Of a DNA stretch of 64,000 nt, positions 1 through 7,656 are shown in pieces. Position 1 is the first letter of the stretch. Every line of letters begins with the position of its first letter. Source of the DNA: Microvirga sesbaniae. GTDB lineage: Bacteria > Pseudomonadota > Alphaproteobacteria > Rhizobiales > Beijerinckiaceae. The notes beneath the pieces are model-generated. The model was not told the DNA's origin. It ran no database searches and saw only the letters and a program-made list of their open reading frames with translations. The DNA is taken from positions 80,825 to 144,824 of the forward strand of contig NZ_JAMXFJ010000015.1 of NCBI RefSeq assembly GCF_025460805.1. Direction: 5' to 3'. The position numbers and the translations under genes were made by a program.

Positions 1-45
1 CATCGGGCCCAAAAGTGCATTCCACTTTTGGGCCCGATGCTCTAG
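1..45. repeat. Perfect 17-bp inverted repeat at window edge
   Basis: Bases 1-17 and 23-39 are exact reverse complements around a 5-nt centre (CATTC), followed by GATGCTCTAGA. The arm contains GGGCCCAAAAGTG. It lies just upstream of argB and may continue to the left of the window. The AAAAGTG/CACTTTT arms with a GATGCTCT tail resemble a dispersed intergenic repeat I recall from Hyphomicrobiales genomes; that link is from memory. There is no T-tract, so it is not a standard terminator. Confidence 0.8.
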
Positions 46-86
46 AAGGCAGGCCGTTCGATCCTGATCCCCCGCCGGAGCCGTTC

Positions 87-992
87 ATGTCCGATCCGTC
101 CACGCCCCTCCCCGACGTCCACGTGCAGGCCGAAGTGCTCGTGCAGGCCCTGCCGCACATGCAGCGCTACGACCAGCAGGTGGTCGTGATCAAGTATGGC
201 GGCCACGCCATGGGCGACCGGGCGGCCGCCGAGGACTTCGCCGAGGACGTGGTCCTGCTCGAGCAGTCGGGCATCAAGCCCATCGTGGTCCATGGCGGCG
301 GGCCGCAGATCGGCCGAATGCTCGAGAAGCTCGGCATCAAGTCCGAGTTCAAGGGCGGCCTCCGCGTCACCGATGCGGCCACGGTCGAGGTGGTCGAAAT
401 GGTTCTTGCCGGCTCGATCAACAAGCAGATCGTCGGCTGGATCGGGGCCGAGGGCGGCAAGGCGGTCGGGCTGTCGGGCAAGGACGGCAACATGGTCACG
501 GCCCGCAAGGTGACCCGCACGGCGGTCGACCCGGATTCCAACATCGAGAAGGTGGTGGATCTCGGATTCGTCGGCGAGCCGGAACACGTGAACCGGGCGG
601 TGCTGGACCAGGTGCTCCAGGCCGAGCTCATCCCGGTTCTGGCCCCGGTGGCGACCGGACACGACGGCCAGACCTACAACGTGAATGCCGACACCTTCGC
701 CGGAGCCATCGCCGGGGCCCTGACGGCCAAGCGCCTCCTGCTCCTGACGGATGTCCCGGGCGTTCTGGACAAGAACAAGAACCTGATCCCGGAGATGACC
801 ATCGAGGATTGCCGCCGCCTGATCGCCGACGGCACGATCACGGACGGCATGATCCCGAAGATCGAGACCTGCATCTACGCCCTGGAAAAGGGCGTCGAGG
901 CGGTCGTCATTCTCGACGGCAAGGTGCCCCACGCGGTGCTCCTGGAACTGTTCACCGACCACGGCGCCGGCACCCTGATCCGGAGGGGGTAA
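87..992 (+). CDS. argB: Acetylglutamate kinase
   Basis: Phosphorylates N-acetylglutamate with ATP, the second step of arginine biosynthesis, in the cytoplasm. The 301-residue product shows the amino-acid kinase fold: VIKYGGHAM at 34-42 with the phosphate-contacting Lys36, HGGGPQIG at 69-76 for acetylglutamate binding, and NADTFAG from about residue 200. The ATG at 87 is preceded by GGAG at 77-80. An in-frame ATG at 15 lies inside the edge palindrome and would add 24 residues of unlikely composition, so it was not used. The helix-like stretch at 11-28 before the core resembles the N-terminal helix of arginine-inhibited enzymes of this family, so feedback inhibition by arginine is plausible (inference). 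argH is also in this window, about 52 kb away. Confidence 0.96.
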   Translation: MSDPSTPLPDVHVQAEVLVQALPHMQRYDQQVVVIKYGGHAMGDRAAAEDFAEDVVLLEQSGIKPIVVHGGGPQIGRMLEKLGIKSEFKGGLRVTDAATVEVVEMVLAGSINKQIVGWIGAEGGKAVGLSGKDGNMVTARKVTRTAVDPDSNIEKVVDLGFVGEPEHVNRAVLDQVLQAELIPVLAPVATGHDGQTYNVNADTFAGAIAGALTAKRLLLLTDVPGVLDKNKNLIPEMTIEDCRRLIADGTITDGMIPKIETCIYALEKGVEAVVILDGKVPHAVLLELFTDHGAGTLIRRG

Positions 993-1038
993 AGCGTCGC
1001 CCTTCACGGATCGGCGGAAAACGCCTATATTCCATCAG

Positions 1039-1056
1039 TGGGGCCGCACGGCCCCA
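1039..1056 (+). terminator. Short hairpin after argB
   Basis: TGGGGCC and GGCCCCA form a perfect 7-bp stem with loop GCAC, 46 nt after the argB stop. The following bases (TTGTCGTCTTT) are only moderately U-rich, so termination is possible but weak. It also sits 18 nt before the next start codon and could act on that gene's translation. Confidence 0.35.
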
Positions 1057-1074
1057 TTGTCGTCTTTGGGATCC

Positions 1075-1806
1075 ATGAACGCGAAACCGTCCGCCGAAAA
1101 CCACCTGTCATCCGCCGGCTCCCGGCCCTTCTCGCATGTGGAGACCTGGGTCTTCGACCTGGACAATACGCTCTATCCGCACACCTCGCGGGTCTGGCCG
1201 CAGATCGACCAGCGCATCACCCTCTACATCACCGAGCTGTTCGGGCTCGACGGCCTGTCCGCCCAGGCGCTGCAGAAGTACTTCTATCACAAGTACGGCA
1301 CGACCCTGAGGGCGCTGATCGACGAGTACGACATCGATCCGCACGATTTTCTCGATTTCGCCCACGACATCGACCATACGGATATCGAGCTGAACCACAG
1401 CCTGGGCGAGGCCATCGAGAGGCTGCCGGGCCGCAAGCTCATCCTGACCAACGGCTCGCGCAAGCACGCGGAGAACGTGGCCAGGAAGATCGGCATCCTG
1501 GACCATTTCGAGGACGTGTTCGACATCGCGGCCTCGAACTTCGTGCCGAAGCCGGACCGGCGCGCCTACGAGATCTTCCTCGAGAAGCATGGGGTCGAGC
1601 CCTCGCGCTCCGCCATGTTCGAGGACATCGCCAAGAACCTGACCGTCCCGCACGAGCTCGGCATGACGACCACGCTCATCGTTCCCAAGACCTTCGATCC
1701 GTTCCGGGAACGTTTCGAGCAGGAGGCCGTCCAGACGCCGGACATCGACTACATCACCAACGATCTGGCGGACTTCCTGCGCGCCTACGCGTTGCCGGCG
1801 CCATAG
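1075..1806 (+). CDS. HAD-superfamily pyrimidine 5'-nucleotidase
   Basis: A 243-residue haloacid-dehalogenase-type phosphatase. Motif I is DLDNTLYP at 28-35 with Asp28 as nucleophile and Asp30 as general acid, motif II is LTNGS, motif III is the Lys in FVPKPD, and motif IV is MFEDIAKN with its acidic pair. The alpha-helical cap after motif I marks subfamily IA, and the DNTLYP signature fits the Sdt1-like pyrimidine 5'-nucleotidase group, which releases phosphate from UMP/CMP-type substrates. The ATG at 1075 was chosen over a TTG at 1057. It follows argB on the same strand after 82 nt. The exact substrate cannot be read from the sequence. Confidence 0.88.
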   Translation: MNAKPSAENHLSSAGSRPFSHVETWVFDLDNTLYPHTSRVWPQIDQRITLYITELFGLDGLSAQALQKYFYHKYGTTLRALIDEYDIDPHDFLDFAHDIDHTDIELNHSLGEAIERLPGRKLILTNGSRKHAENVARKIGILDHFEDVFDIAASNFVPKPDRRAYEIFLEKHGVEPSRSAMFEDIAKNLTVPHELGMTTTLIVPKTFDPFRERFEQEAVQTPDIDYITNDLADFLRAYALPAP

Positions 1807-1808
1807 AG

Positions 1809-1842
1809 CCGGGCGTGATCGGCAGTCCTGTCCGACGCCCGG
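1809..1842 (+). terminator. Hairpin after nucleotidase gene
   Basis: CCGGGCGT (1809-1816) pairs with ACGCCCGG (1835-1842), and inside it CGG (1820-1822) pairs with CCG (1832-1834). It starts 3 nt after the stop codon. No U-run follows, so it may be a 3'-end stabiliser or a Rho-assisted stop rather than an intrinsic terminator. Confidence 0.4.
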
Positions 1843-1875
1843 TTCCGGTGATGATGCTGCGATGGTCATCCTCCA

Positions 1876-1966
1876 CGTCATCGCCGGGCTCGTCCCGGTG
1901 ATCTCGCTTCTGGAGAGCGTGGCGCTTTTCCGCGTCGGGATGGCCGGCACAAGACCGGCCATGACG
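1876..1966 (-). repeat. Bipartite cloverleaf repeat, copy 1
   Basis: Outer ends CGTCAT and ATGACG are complementary. The first arm is the ACC type (CGCCGGG...CCCGGTG, slightly decayed) and the second is the GGCC type (GGCCGGCACAAGACCGGCC). The central CCCGAT/ATCGGG pair is eroded here. Read on the minus strand it has the same GGCC-then-ACC order as the plus-oriented copies. Confidence 0.85.
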
Positions 1967-2152
1967 CGCGGAGGGTGGCGGGACGGGAGAGCGTCACGCC
2001 GCGGGCGGATGGCTGACCTGTGCCGATGGCAAAGAGCACCGGCTGCGGGCCTGAGGCGGGATCGCGGGTGGCGCGAGTGGCGGGCCGGCGCGATGGTTGT
2101 GGGGTGGGATGGAAGAGCCGGACGGCGCCTCGCGCACGCACCTCACTCTCCA

Positions 2153-2236
2153 CGTCATGGCCGGGCCTGTCTCGGCCATCCCGATCCGAAAAGCGCGGCG
2201 TTCCACGTCGTCACCCGCACAAGGCCGGCGATGACG
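2153..2236 (+). repeat. Bipartite cloverleaf repeat, copy 2
   Basis: CGTCAT/ATGACG ends. The first arm is GGCC type (GGCCGGGCCTGTCTCGGCC). The second arm is a decayed ACC type (CACCCGCACAAGGCCGGCG). The ATCCCGAT half of the central stem is present but its partner is lost, making this the most degraded copy. Confidence 0.8.
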
Positions 2237-2321
2237 TGGGAGGTGGCCATGGCGGGTGGAAGGTGCCATGACCTGCGGACATGGCCCAACGGGAGGTGGG
2301 AGCGGCCGCTTTCATGGGACC

Positions 2322-2355
2322 GCAAAACGAAAATGGCCTCCGTTCGGAGGCCATT
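2322..2355 (-). terminator. Intrinsic terminator of the DUF892 gene
   Basis: AATGGCCTCC (2332-2341) and GGAGGCCATT (2346-2355) form a perfect 10-bp stem with loop GTTC. Read on the minus strand the stem is followed by TTCGTTTTGC. It starts about 20 nt beyond the stop codon at 2376. Confidence 0.85.
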
Positions 2356-2375
2356 CCCGTTCAACGATCGAGGGC

Positions 2376-2879
2376 TTACGCAGCCTTCGTGTTGATCTTG
2401 CTCTCGGCGATCCGGTTGAGCTTCTGGTCCGTGGACTTTTCCTGATCCAGGATCTGGTGCAGGACGCCGGCGCAATCCTCGCGGCCGAGCTGCTTGGCCC
2501 AGGCCACGAGGGTGCCGTAGCGGGTGATCTCGTAGTGTTCGACGGCCTGAGCGGCCGCCAGGAGCGCCGCGTCGAGAACCTGAGGATCGTCGATGTCGCC
2601 GGCGATCTCCTGAGCCTCGTCGATGATGCCGTCGATGGCCGGGCAGGTCACGCCCTTCGGATCGTGGCCGTGCATCCGGAACACCTGCTCGACCATCTGG
2701 ATCTGCTGCTGGGTTTCGCCGAGATGGGTCTGGAACGCCTGCTTCAGCTGCGGGTCGCTCGCCTTCTCGATCATCTCCGGCAGCGCCTTCGTGATCTGCT
2801 GCTCGGCGTAGTAGATATCCTGCAGGGTGTGGATGAAGAGATCATCCAACGACTTGATGTCCTTCGACAAAAGGCCCAT
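2376..2879 (-). CDS. DUF892 (YciE/YciF-like) ferritin-like protein
   Basis: A 167-residue, all-helical protein of the DUF892 family, related to E. coli YciE and YciF. It opens with SLDDLFIHTLQDIYYAEQQI, the family's signature first helix, and keeps later Glu/His positions such as the EHYEI stretch expected of a ferritin-like four-helix bundle. Family members are linked to general stress responses; the biochemical role is not established. The start at 2879 is supported by AAGGA eight nt upstream; in-frame codons further upstream have no ribosome-binding site. The gene stands alone on the minus strand with its own terminator. Confidence 0.85.
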   Translation of the reverse strand: MGLLSKDIKSLDDLFIHTLQDIYYAEQQITKALPEMIEKASDPQLKQAFQTHLGETQQQIQMVEQVFRMHGHDPKGVTCPAIDGIIDEAQEIAGDIDDPQVLDAALLAAAQAVEHYEITRYGTLVAWAKQLGREDCAGVLHQILDQEKSTDQKLNRIAESKINTKAA

Positions 2880-2988
2880 AGCGCAATCCTTCCCGAGTTC
2901 TGAGGTAAGCCTACATGCGAGCGCCATCATCCGCCTGGCGCATCGTTCAGCCTGGGGAGAACGTCGCGGGAGAAAGCCGGTTCCCGGC

Positions 2989-4176
2989 CTATTCGACGGC
3001 GCGCAGATTCCGGCCCTGGAGGCGCAGCCACTCGGCCCGGGCCTCGGCCTCCCCGTCCTCGAACTCGAGGGTCTCGATCTTCTGACCGCGCTTCGCGATC
3101 TTGTCGGTCGAGACCCTGATCTGGGTCACGTCCTCCTGCGCCTGCCGGAAATGCGCGTCGAGCTTCGCGACACGGGAATCGAGGCGCACCACGTCCTCGA
3201 GGAGCTTCTGCACCTCGACCTGGATCACCCGCGCCTCCTCGCGGATGCGGGCATCGCGGACCAGCGCCTGCATGACCTGGATGGCGAGCGTCAGGAGCGA
3301 GGGCGACACGATGACGACCCGGGCGCGGTGGGCCTTCTGGACCACGTCGTCGAAATGCTCGGCGAGGTCCGCATAGATGGATTCCGCCGGGACGAACAGC
3401 ATCGCGATGTCCTGCGTCTCGCCGGGGATCAGGTATTTCTCCGCAATGTCCCTCACATGGACGAGCATGTCGTTGCGGACCCTGGCGGCCGCGCGGCTGC
3501 GGGCCTCGTCGCCCTTGGCCTCGCGGAACAGGGTGAAGCCCTCCAGGGGGAACTTGGCATCGATCACGAGGCCGCGCTCGTCGCCCGGCAGGCGCACGAG
3601 GCAATCGGGCCTCGTGCGGTTCGACAGGGTGGCCTGAAACGCGAAGGCGTTGGCCGGCAGCCCGTCACGGACGATCGCCTCCATCCGCCCCTGCCCATAG
3701 GCGCCCCGGGTCTGCTTGTTGGACAGGATATCCTTGAGCCCGACGATCTCGCCCGTGAGGCTTGTCAGGTTCTGCTGCGCGGCATCGATCACGGCGAGCC
3801 GCTCGTTCAGCCTGGAGAGGTTATCCGTCTGATGGCGCGTGGAGGCCTCCAGGCCCTGCCCGACCCGATGCTGCAAGCCGTCGATCCGCTCCGAGATCAT
3901 GCGGACGAAATCGCTCTGGCGGGTGCCGAAGACCTCCGCCATGGTGCGCATCCGTCCGGTCATCTCCGACTGGGTGCGGGTGAGCTCGGCGACCTTGTCG
4001 TCCATCTCCCGCGCCCGCTCGGCCGCGACGGCGGCTTCCAGCGCCCTCTCCCGCCGGGTGCTCAGGAGAAGCACGGTCACGAGCACGAGCAGAGCGAGGC
4101 TCAGACCCGCGATCCCCACGACGATCTGCCCCAGAGTCAGGGATGTCCGGCCGAGGATCAGGACGACGTCGTTCAT
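2989..4176 (-). CDS. rmuC: DNA recombination protein RmuC
   Basis: A 395-residue RmuC-family protein. The N-terminus has one membrane segment (about 12-38, LGQIVVGIAGLSLALLVLVT region), then a charged coiled coil to about 125, then the conserved RmuC domain with VIDAKFPLEGF and AMLFVPAESIY, which resembles the restriction-endonuclease fold. RmuC limits genome rearrangements at inverted repeats in E. coli; its enzymatic activity is not proven. The start at 4176 gives the short periplasmic lead expected before the membrane helix; an in-frame ATG 30 nt upstream is possible. It is transcribed away from def, 87 nt apart. Confidence 0.93.
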   Translation of the reverse strand: MNDVVLILGRTSLTLGQIVVGIAGLSLALLVLVTVLLLSTRRERALEAAVAAERAREMDDKVAELTRTQSEMTGRMRTMAEVFGTRQSDFVRMISERIDGLQHRVGQGLEASTRHQTDNLSRLNERLAVIDAAQQNLTSLTGEIVGLKDILSNKQTRGAYGQGRMEAIVRDGLPANAFAFQATLSNRTRPDCLVRLPGDERGLVIDAKFPLEGFTLFREAKGDEARSRAAARVRNDMLVHVRDIAEKYLIPGETQDIAMLFVPAESIYADLAEHFDDVVQKAHRARVVIVSPSLLTLAIQVMQALVRDARIREEARVIQVEVQKLLEDVVRLDSRVAKLDAHFRQAQEDVTQIRVSTDKIAKRGQKIETLEFEDGEAEARAEWLRLQGRNLRAVE

Positions 4177-4263
4177 GGAGCTTAAGGTTCCGGTTGACGG
4201 ATGCATCCGAACATAAGACGAACGATTTGACCATCCTCGTCCAACCGCTTATCTCCCGCGATC

Positions 4264-4782
4264 ATGAGCATCAGACCCCTCGTCATCATCCCCGATTCCA
4301 AGCTCCGCCTGGTTTCCGAGCCCGTTCAGGAAATCACGGGCGAGATCCGCCGGCTGGCGGACGACATGCTGGAGACCATGTACGACGCTCCCGGCGTCGG
4401 CCTTGCCGCCATCCAGATCGGCGTGCCGGTGCGCATGGTGACCATGGACGTGTCGAAATCCGAGGACGAGCGCCAGCCGCTGGTGCTCCTCAATCCCGAG
4501 ATCGTCTGGGCCTCGGAGGAAAAGCGGATTTACGAGGAAGGCTGCCTGTCGATCCCGGAATATTACGAGGAGGTCGAGCGGCCGGACCGGGTGCGGTTCC
4601 GCTACATGAACCTCCAGGGCGAGACGATCGAGCAGGATGCGGACGGGCTCCTGGCAACCTGCGTGCAGCACGAGATCGACCACCTCAACGGGGTTCTGTT
4701 CATCGATTATCTCTCGAAGCTCAAGCGCGACCGGATCATGACCAAGTTCAAGAAGGCCGCCAAGCGCGAGGCCGGGGCATGA
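4264..4782 (+). CDS. def: Peptide deformylase
   Basis: Removes the formyl group from the initiator methionine of new proteins. The 172-residue product carries all three family motifs: GVGLAAIQIG at 44-53, EGCLS at 92-96 with metal ligand Cys94, and HEIDH at 136-140 with the two histidine ligands and the catalytic Glu137. Its stop overlaps the fmt start (ATGA at 4779-4782), the usual coupling of the deformylase and formyltransferase genes. Confidence 0.97.
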   Translation: MSIRPLVIIPDSKLRLVSEPVQEITGEIRRLADDMLETMYDAPGVGLAAIQIGVPVRMVTMDVSKSEDERQPLVLLNPEIVWASEEKRIYEEGCLSIPEYYEEVERPDRVRFRYMNLQGETIEQDADGLLATCVQHEIDHLNGVLFIDYLSKLKRDRIMTKFKKAAKREAGA

Positions 4783-5711
4783 GCCTGCGCGTCGTCTTCA
4801 TGGGCACGCCCGATTTCGCCGTGCCCACCTTGTCCGAGATCGTCGGCCAGGGCCACGACGTGGTGGCCGTCTATACCCGCCCGCCCGCGGCCGCCGGTCG
4901 CGGCATGGAGTTGAAGCCCTCCCCGGTCCACGCGATGGCGGACCGGTTCGGCTTCCCGGTGCTGACGCCGAAGACCCTGCGCACGGACGAGGCCGCCGAG
5001 ATCTTCCGCAGCCACAATGCCGACGTGGCCGTGGTGGTCGCCTACGGCATGCTGCTGCCGAAGGCCGTCCTGGAGGCGCCTGAGCTGGGCTGCCTCAACC
5101 TCCATGCCTCCCTTCTCCCCCGCTGGCGCGGCGCGGCGCCGATCCAGCGCGCGATCATGGCCGGCGACCGGGAGACCGGCGTCGCCGTCATGAGGATGGA
5201 GGAGGGTCTCGACACGGGTCCGGTCGCCATGGTCGAGCGGGTGGCGATCGCGCCGGACATGAATGCGGGCGAGCTGCACGACAGGCTCATGGTTCTCGGC
5301 GCCGACCTGATGGTGCGGGCTCTCGCGGCCCTGTCCCGTGGCGGCCTGGGCTTCACGCCTCAGCCCGACGAAGGCGTGACCTATGCCCACAAGCTCAGGA
5401 ACGAGGAAGCTCTGATCGACTGGACGCAGCCCGCCCAGGCGGTGCACGATCACGTCCGCGGGCTCTCGCCTTTTCCGGGGGCCTATTTCACGGCCGATTT
5501 CGGCAAGGGTCCGGAACGCGTGAAGGTGTTGCGGGCGACCCTCGCCACAGGGTCGGGTTCGCCCGCGACACTGATCGACCACGATGGTACGATATCCTGT
5601 GGCGAAGGGGCGATCCGCCTGATCCAGGTCCAGCGCGCCGGCAAGGGACCCGTGGCTTTCGAGGAGTTCCTGCGCGGGGTAAGGCTTGGTCCGGGCGCCA
5701 AATTTGCATGA
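4779..5711 (+). CDS. fmt: Methionyl-tRNA formyltransferase
   Basis: Transfers formyl from 10-formyltetrahydrofolate to initiator Met-tRNA. The 310-residue product starts MSLRVVFMGTPDFAV and has the catalytic segment LNLHASLLPRWRGAAPI with the Asn-His pair, the catalytic Asp in EGLDTGP, and a C-terminal tRNA-binding domain from about residue 205. The start is the ATG overlapping the def stop by 4 nt. The reading frame stays open far upstream but only as an antiparallel shadow of def. The stop in turn overlaps the next gene by ATGA. Confidence 0.97.
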   Translation: MSLRVVFMGTPDFAVPTLSEIVGQGHDVVAVYTRPPAAAGRGMELKPSPVHAMADRFGFPVLTPKTLRTDEAAEIFRSHNADVAVVVAYGMLLPKAVLEAPELGCLNLHASLLPRWRGAAPIQRAIMAGDRETGVAVMRMEEGLDTGPVAMVERVAIAPDMNAGELHDRLMVLGADLMVRALAALSRGGLGFTPQPDEGVTYAHKLRNEEALIDWTQPAQAVHDHVRGLSPFPGAYFTADFGKGPERVKVLRATLATGSGSPATLIDHDGTISCGEGAIRLIQVQRAGKGPVAFEEFLRGVRLGPGAKFA

Positions 5712-6214
5712 GGTCCGTCATGGGGATCCGTCTGGAGGAAAGCGCCGATTGGTCTGCCGTCTACGCCATCTATTCCGCGGCGTTCGGACAATCGGCCGAG
5801 GCCGATCTCGTCCAGCACATGCATGAGGACGGCGATCTCATCCTGTCCCTGATCGCCCATGGCGACGAGCCGGTCGGGCACATCGCCTATTCCCGGCTGG
5901 TCCTGCACGAGATGGCGTCGATCCGAGCGGCGGTCCTCGCCCCACTGGCCGTGGCCCCCTCCTTCCAGAAGCAGGGCATCGGCGCGGCCCTTGTCCGGGG
6001 CGGGCTGAAGCGGCTGGCGGACCGCGGCTGCGATCTCGTCCTGGTGCTGGGCGAGCCGCATTACTACGGCCGCTTCGGGTTCGATCCGAAATTGGCCGGG
6101 AATCTGCAAACCCCTTATGACGGCCCCTATCTTCAGGCCCTCGCCCTGTCCGACGCGGGGACGGGCGCCCATGGTCCGGTGTCCTATGCCCGGGCCTTCG
6201 CAGAGCTGGAATAA
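5708..6214 (+). CDS. GNAT-family N-acetyltransferase (YhbS-like)
   Basis: A 168-residue acetyltransferase of the GCN5 fold. The acetyl-CoA loop is in the segment PLAVAPSFQKQGIGAALVR (Q-x-x-G-I-G-x-A type), and the GEPHYYGRFGF motif after the fourth strand is typical of the YhbS-like subgroup. The substrate is unknown. It overlaps fmt by ATGA; an alternative ATG at 5720 has GAGG at 5710-5713 and would shorten the product by four residues. Its place between fmt and truA suggests co-transcription with the translation genes without telling its role. Confidence 0.88.
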   Translation: MRSVMGIRLEESADWSAVYAIYSAAFGQSAEADLVQHMHEDGDLILSLIAHGDEPVGHIAYSRLVLHEMASIRAAVLAPLAVAPSFQKQGIGAALVRGGLKRLADRGCDLVLVLGEPHYYGRFGFDPKLAGNLQTPYDGPYLQALALSDAGTGAHGPVSYARAFAELE

Positions 6215-6215
6215 C

Positions 6216-6965
6216 ATGCCTCGCTACAAGCTTGTCGTCGAATACGACGGCACGCCCTTCACCGGTTGGCAGCATCAGACGAACGGTCTCTCCGTGCAGC
6301 AGGCGGTGGAGGATGCGATCGCGCGCTTCGCCGGTTCGTCCGTTCGCGTCCATTGCGCCGGACGAACGGATTCGGGCGTTCACGCCACCCATCAGGTCGT
6401 GCATGTGGATCTCGACAAGGAGTGGCGGCCGGACACGGTGCGGGATGCCACCAATTCCCACCTCAGGCCTGCGCCGGTCGCGATCGTCTCGGCCCAGATC
6501 GTCCCCGAGACCTTCAACGCCCGCCTGTCCGCCGTGAAGCGCCACTACGTCTACCGCATCCTCAACCGCCGGGCGCCGCCGACTCTGGATGCGACCCGGG
6601 TCTGGCACGTGGCCTGGGCGCTCGATGCGGACATGATGCATGAGGCCGCGCAAGAGCTGATCGGACGGCATGATTTCACCACGTTCCGGGCGGCCGAGTG
6701 CCAGGCGAACAGCCCGGTCCGGACCCTCGACCGGCTCGACGTGGAGCGGATCGGCGACGAGATCAGGATCTACGCCTCCGCGCGCTCGTTCCTGCACCAC
6801 CAGGTGCGCTCGATGACGGGCACCCTTGAGCGCGCCGGCGCCGGGCGCTGGTCCGTGGCGGACGTCCGCGCGGCTCTCGACGCACGGGACCGCAGGCGCT
6901 GCGGGCCCATGGCGCCGTCCACGGGTCTCTACCTGATCGGGGTCGATTATCCGGACTTAGCCTAG
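6216..6965 (+). CDS. truA: tRNA pseudouridine(38-40) synthase
   Basis: Isomerises uridines 38-40 in the anticodon arm of many tRNAs. The 249-residue protein shows the TruA catalytic motif AGRTDSGVHA with nucleophile Asp52, plus RHYVYRI and the late FLHHQVRSMTG segment of the family. The start is the ATG two nt after the preceding stop. The gene ends 9 nt inside the convergent membrane-protein gene. Confidence 0.96.
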   Translation: MPRYKLVVEYDGTPFTGWQHQTNGLSVQQAVEDAIARFAGSSVRVHCAGRTDSGVHATHQVVHVDLDKEWRPDTVRDATNSHLRPAPVAIVSAQIVPETFNARLSAVKRHYVYRILNRRAPPTLDATRVWHVAWALDADMMHEAAQELIGRHDFTTFRAAECQANSPVRTLDRLDVERIGDEIRIYASARSFLHHQVRSMTGTLERAGAGRWSVADVRAALDARDRRRCGPMAPSTGLYLIGVDYPDLA

Positions 6966-7547
6966 AAGCGTCCGCATCGCCGATCCGACGAAGCCGTTGA
7001 GCACGATGCCGAGCACCACGATGCCGAGGGCGGGAAGGCTGGCGAGCCCCAGCGTCGCCTTGGTGGCGAACCATTGCAGCCTCACGATGATGATCGCAAA
7101 CGCGAGGGCGAACAGGCTGGCGAGCCCGGGCGGCGCCCAGCCGAGCAGCATGAGCATGGCCGGGACGGAGAGCACCAGCATGCCGATGACAGAGATCCAG
7201 TTGGTGACGATCACGAAGGGCACATAGGACTTCTCGAGCCGGAACCAGCGGGCGATCCAGATCATGGCGGCCGGCAGGGCGATGAAGCCCGCCACGTGGC
7301 CCAGGGCCACCACGAGATCGATCCAGAAGCTGTCGAGAAGGGACCGGTCCGGCTGCAGGAGCCCGAGACGGAGGCGCTCGAAGGCCAGGGACACCACATA
7401 GGCCGGCAGTGTCAGCCAGATCGCCATGAAGGAGCGCCAGAAGCCCCGCTCGCTCATGTCGAAGGACTTCAGCCCCTCGGACCTGCTGTTGAGCAGGTCG
7501 AGCGTTCCCCTGAACGAGCGGTTGACCTCATCAGCCGTGACGATCAT
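6957..7547 (-). CDS. Predicted five-helix membrane protein (Yip1-like)
   Basis: A 196-residue protein of unknown function. After about 40 polar residues come five likely membrane segments: near 42-58 (IWLTLPAYVVSLAF), 75-98, 105-130, 140-158 and 165-188. The layout resembles Yip1/DUF1282-type proteins, but no diagnostic motif is seen. The start at 7547 was preferred over one 54 nt upstream, which adds a basic, poorly conserved-looking lead. Its last 9 nt overlap truA on the opposite strand. It lies downstream of dapE on the same strand, 109 nt away. Confidence 0.75.
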   Translation of the reverse strand: MIVTADEVNRSFRGTLDLLNSRSEGLKSFDMSERGFWRSFMAIWLTLPAYVVSLAFERLRLGLLQPDRSLLDSFWIDLVVALGHVAGFIALPAAMIWIARWFRLEKSYVPFVIVTNWISVIGMLVLSVPAMLMLLGWAPPGLASLFALAFAIIIVRLQWFATKATLGLASLPALGIVVLGIVLNGFVGSAMRTLLG

Positions 7548-7617
7548 GTGTGGCCCCAATGTTCGAAGGCGGTTGCCCTCGGAAATGGACGGACCTCGCA
7601 AAACGTTCCGGCAATTC

Positions 7618-7642
7618 CTCGACTTTAGTCTAAATAGTCAAG
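7618..7642 (-). promoter_or_regulatory. Imperfect palindrome, possible operator or promoter
   Basis: CTCGACT-TTAGTCTAAAT-AGTCAAG is a 25-nt imperfect palindrome whose outer arms match at six of seven positions. On the minus strand it contains TTGACT (7641-7636), usable as a -35 for the membrane-protein gene that starts at 7547. No convincing -10 follows at 17 nt, so the assignment is tentative. Confidence 0.3.
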
Positions 7643-7656
7643 GTTTCCGCCCTGTC

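Larger units (their letters stand above)
1807..2375. other. Intergenic region with two repeats, no gene seen
   Basis: This 569-nt gap between convergent genes holds a hairpin at 1809-1842, two copies of the bipartite repeat (1876-1966, 2153-2236) and the terminator at 2322-2355. The stretch 1967-2152 is GC-rich with no ribosome-binding site, no domain-like translation and no clear structure. Open frames crossing the region are made of repeat-derived peptides (MAGLVPAIP-like) and are not credible genes. Confidence 0.7.

Noticed and set aside
1862..2395. A 177-codon ORF (and other small ORFs near 2000-2470) in the gap before the DUF892 gene
   Set aside because: Its peptide is largely translated repeat sequence (HGRACLGHP, MAGTRPAMT types) with no ribosome-binding site.
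4143..4778. A long N-terminal extension of fmt
   Set aside because: It overlaps def in another frame; the ATG at 4779 is coupled to the def stop and matches the family N-terminus.
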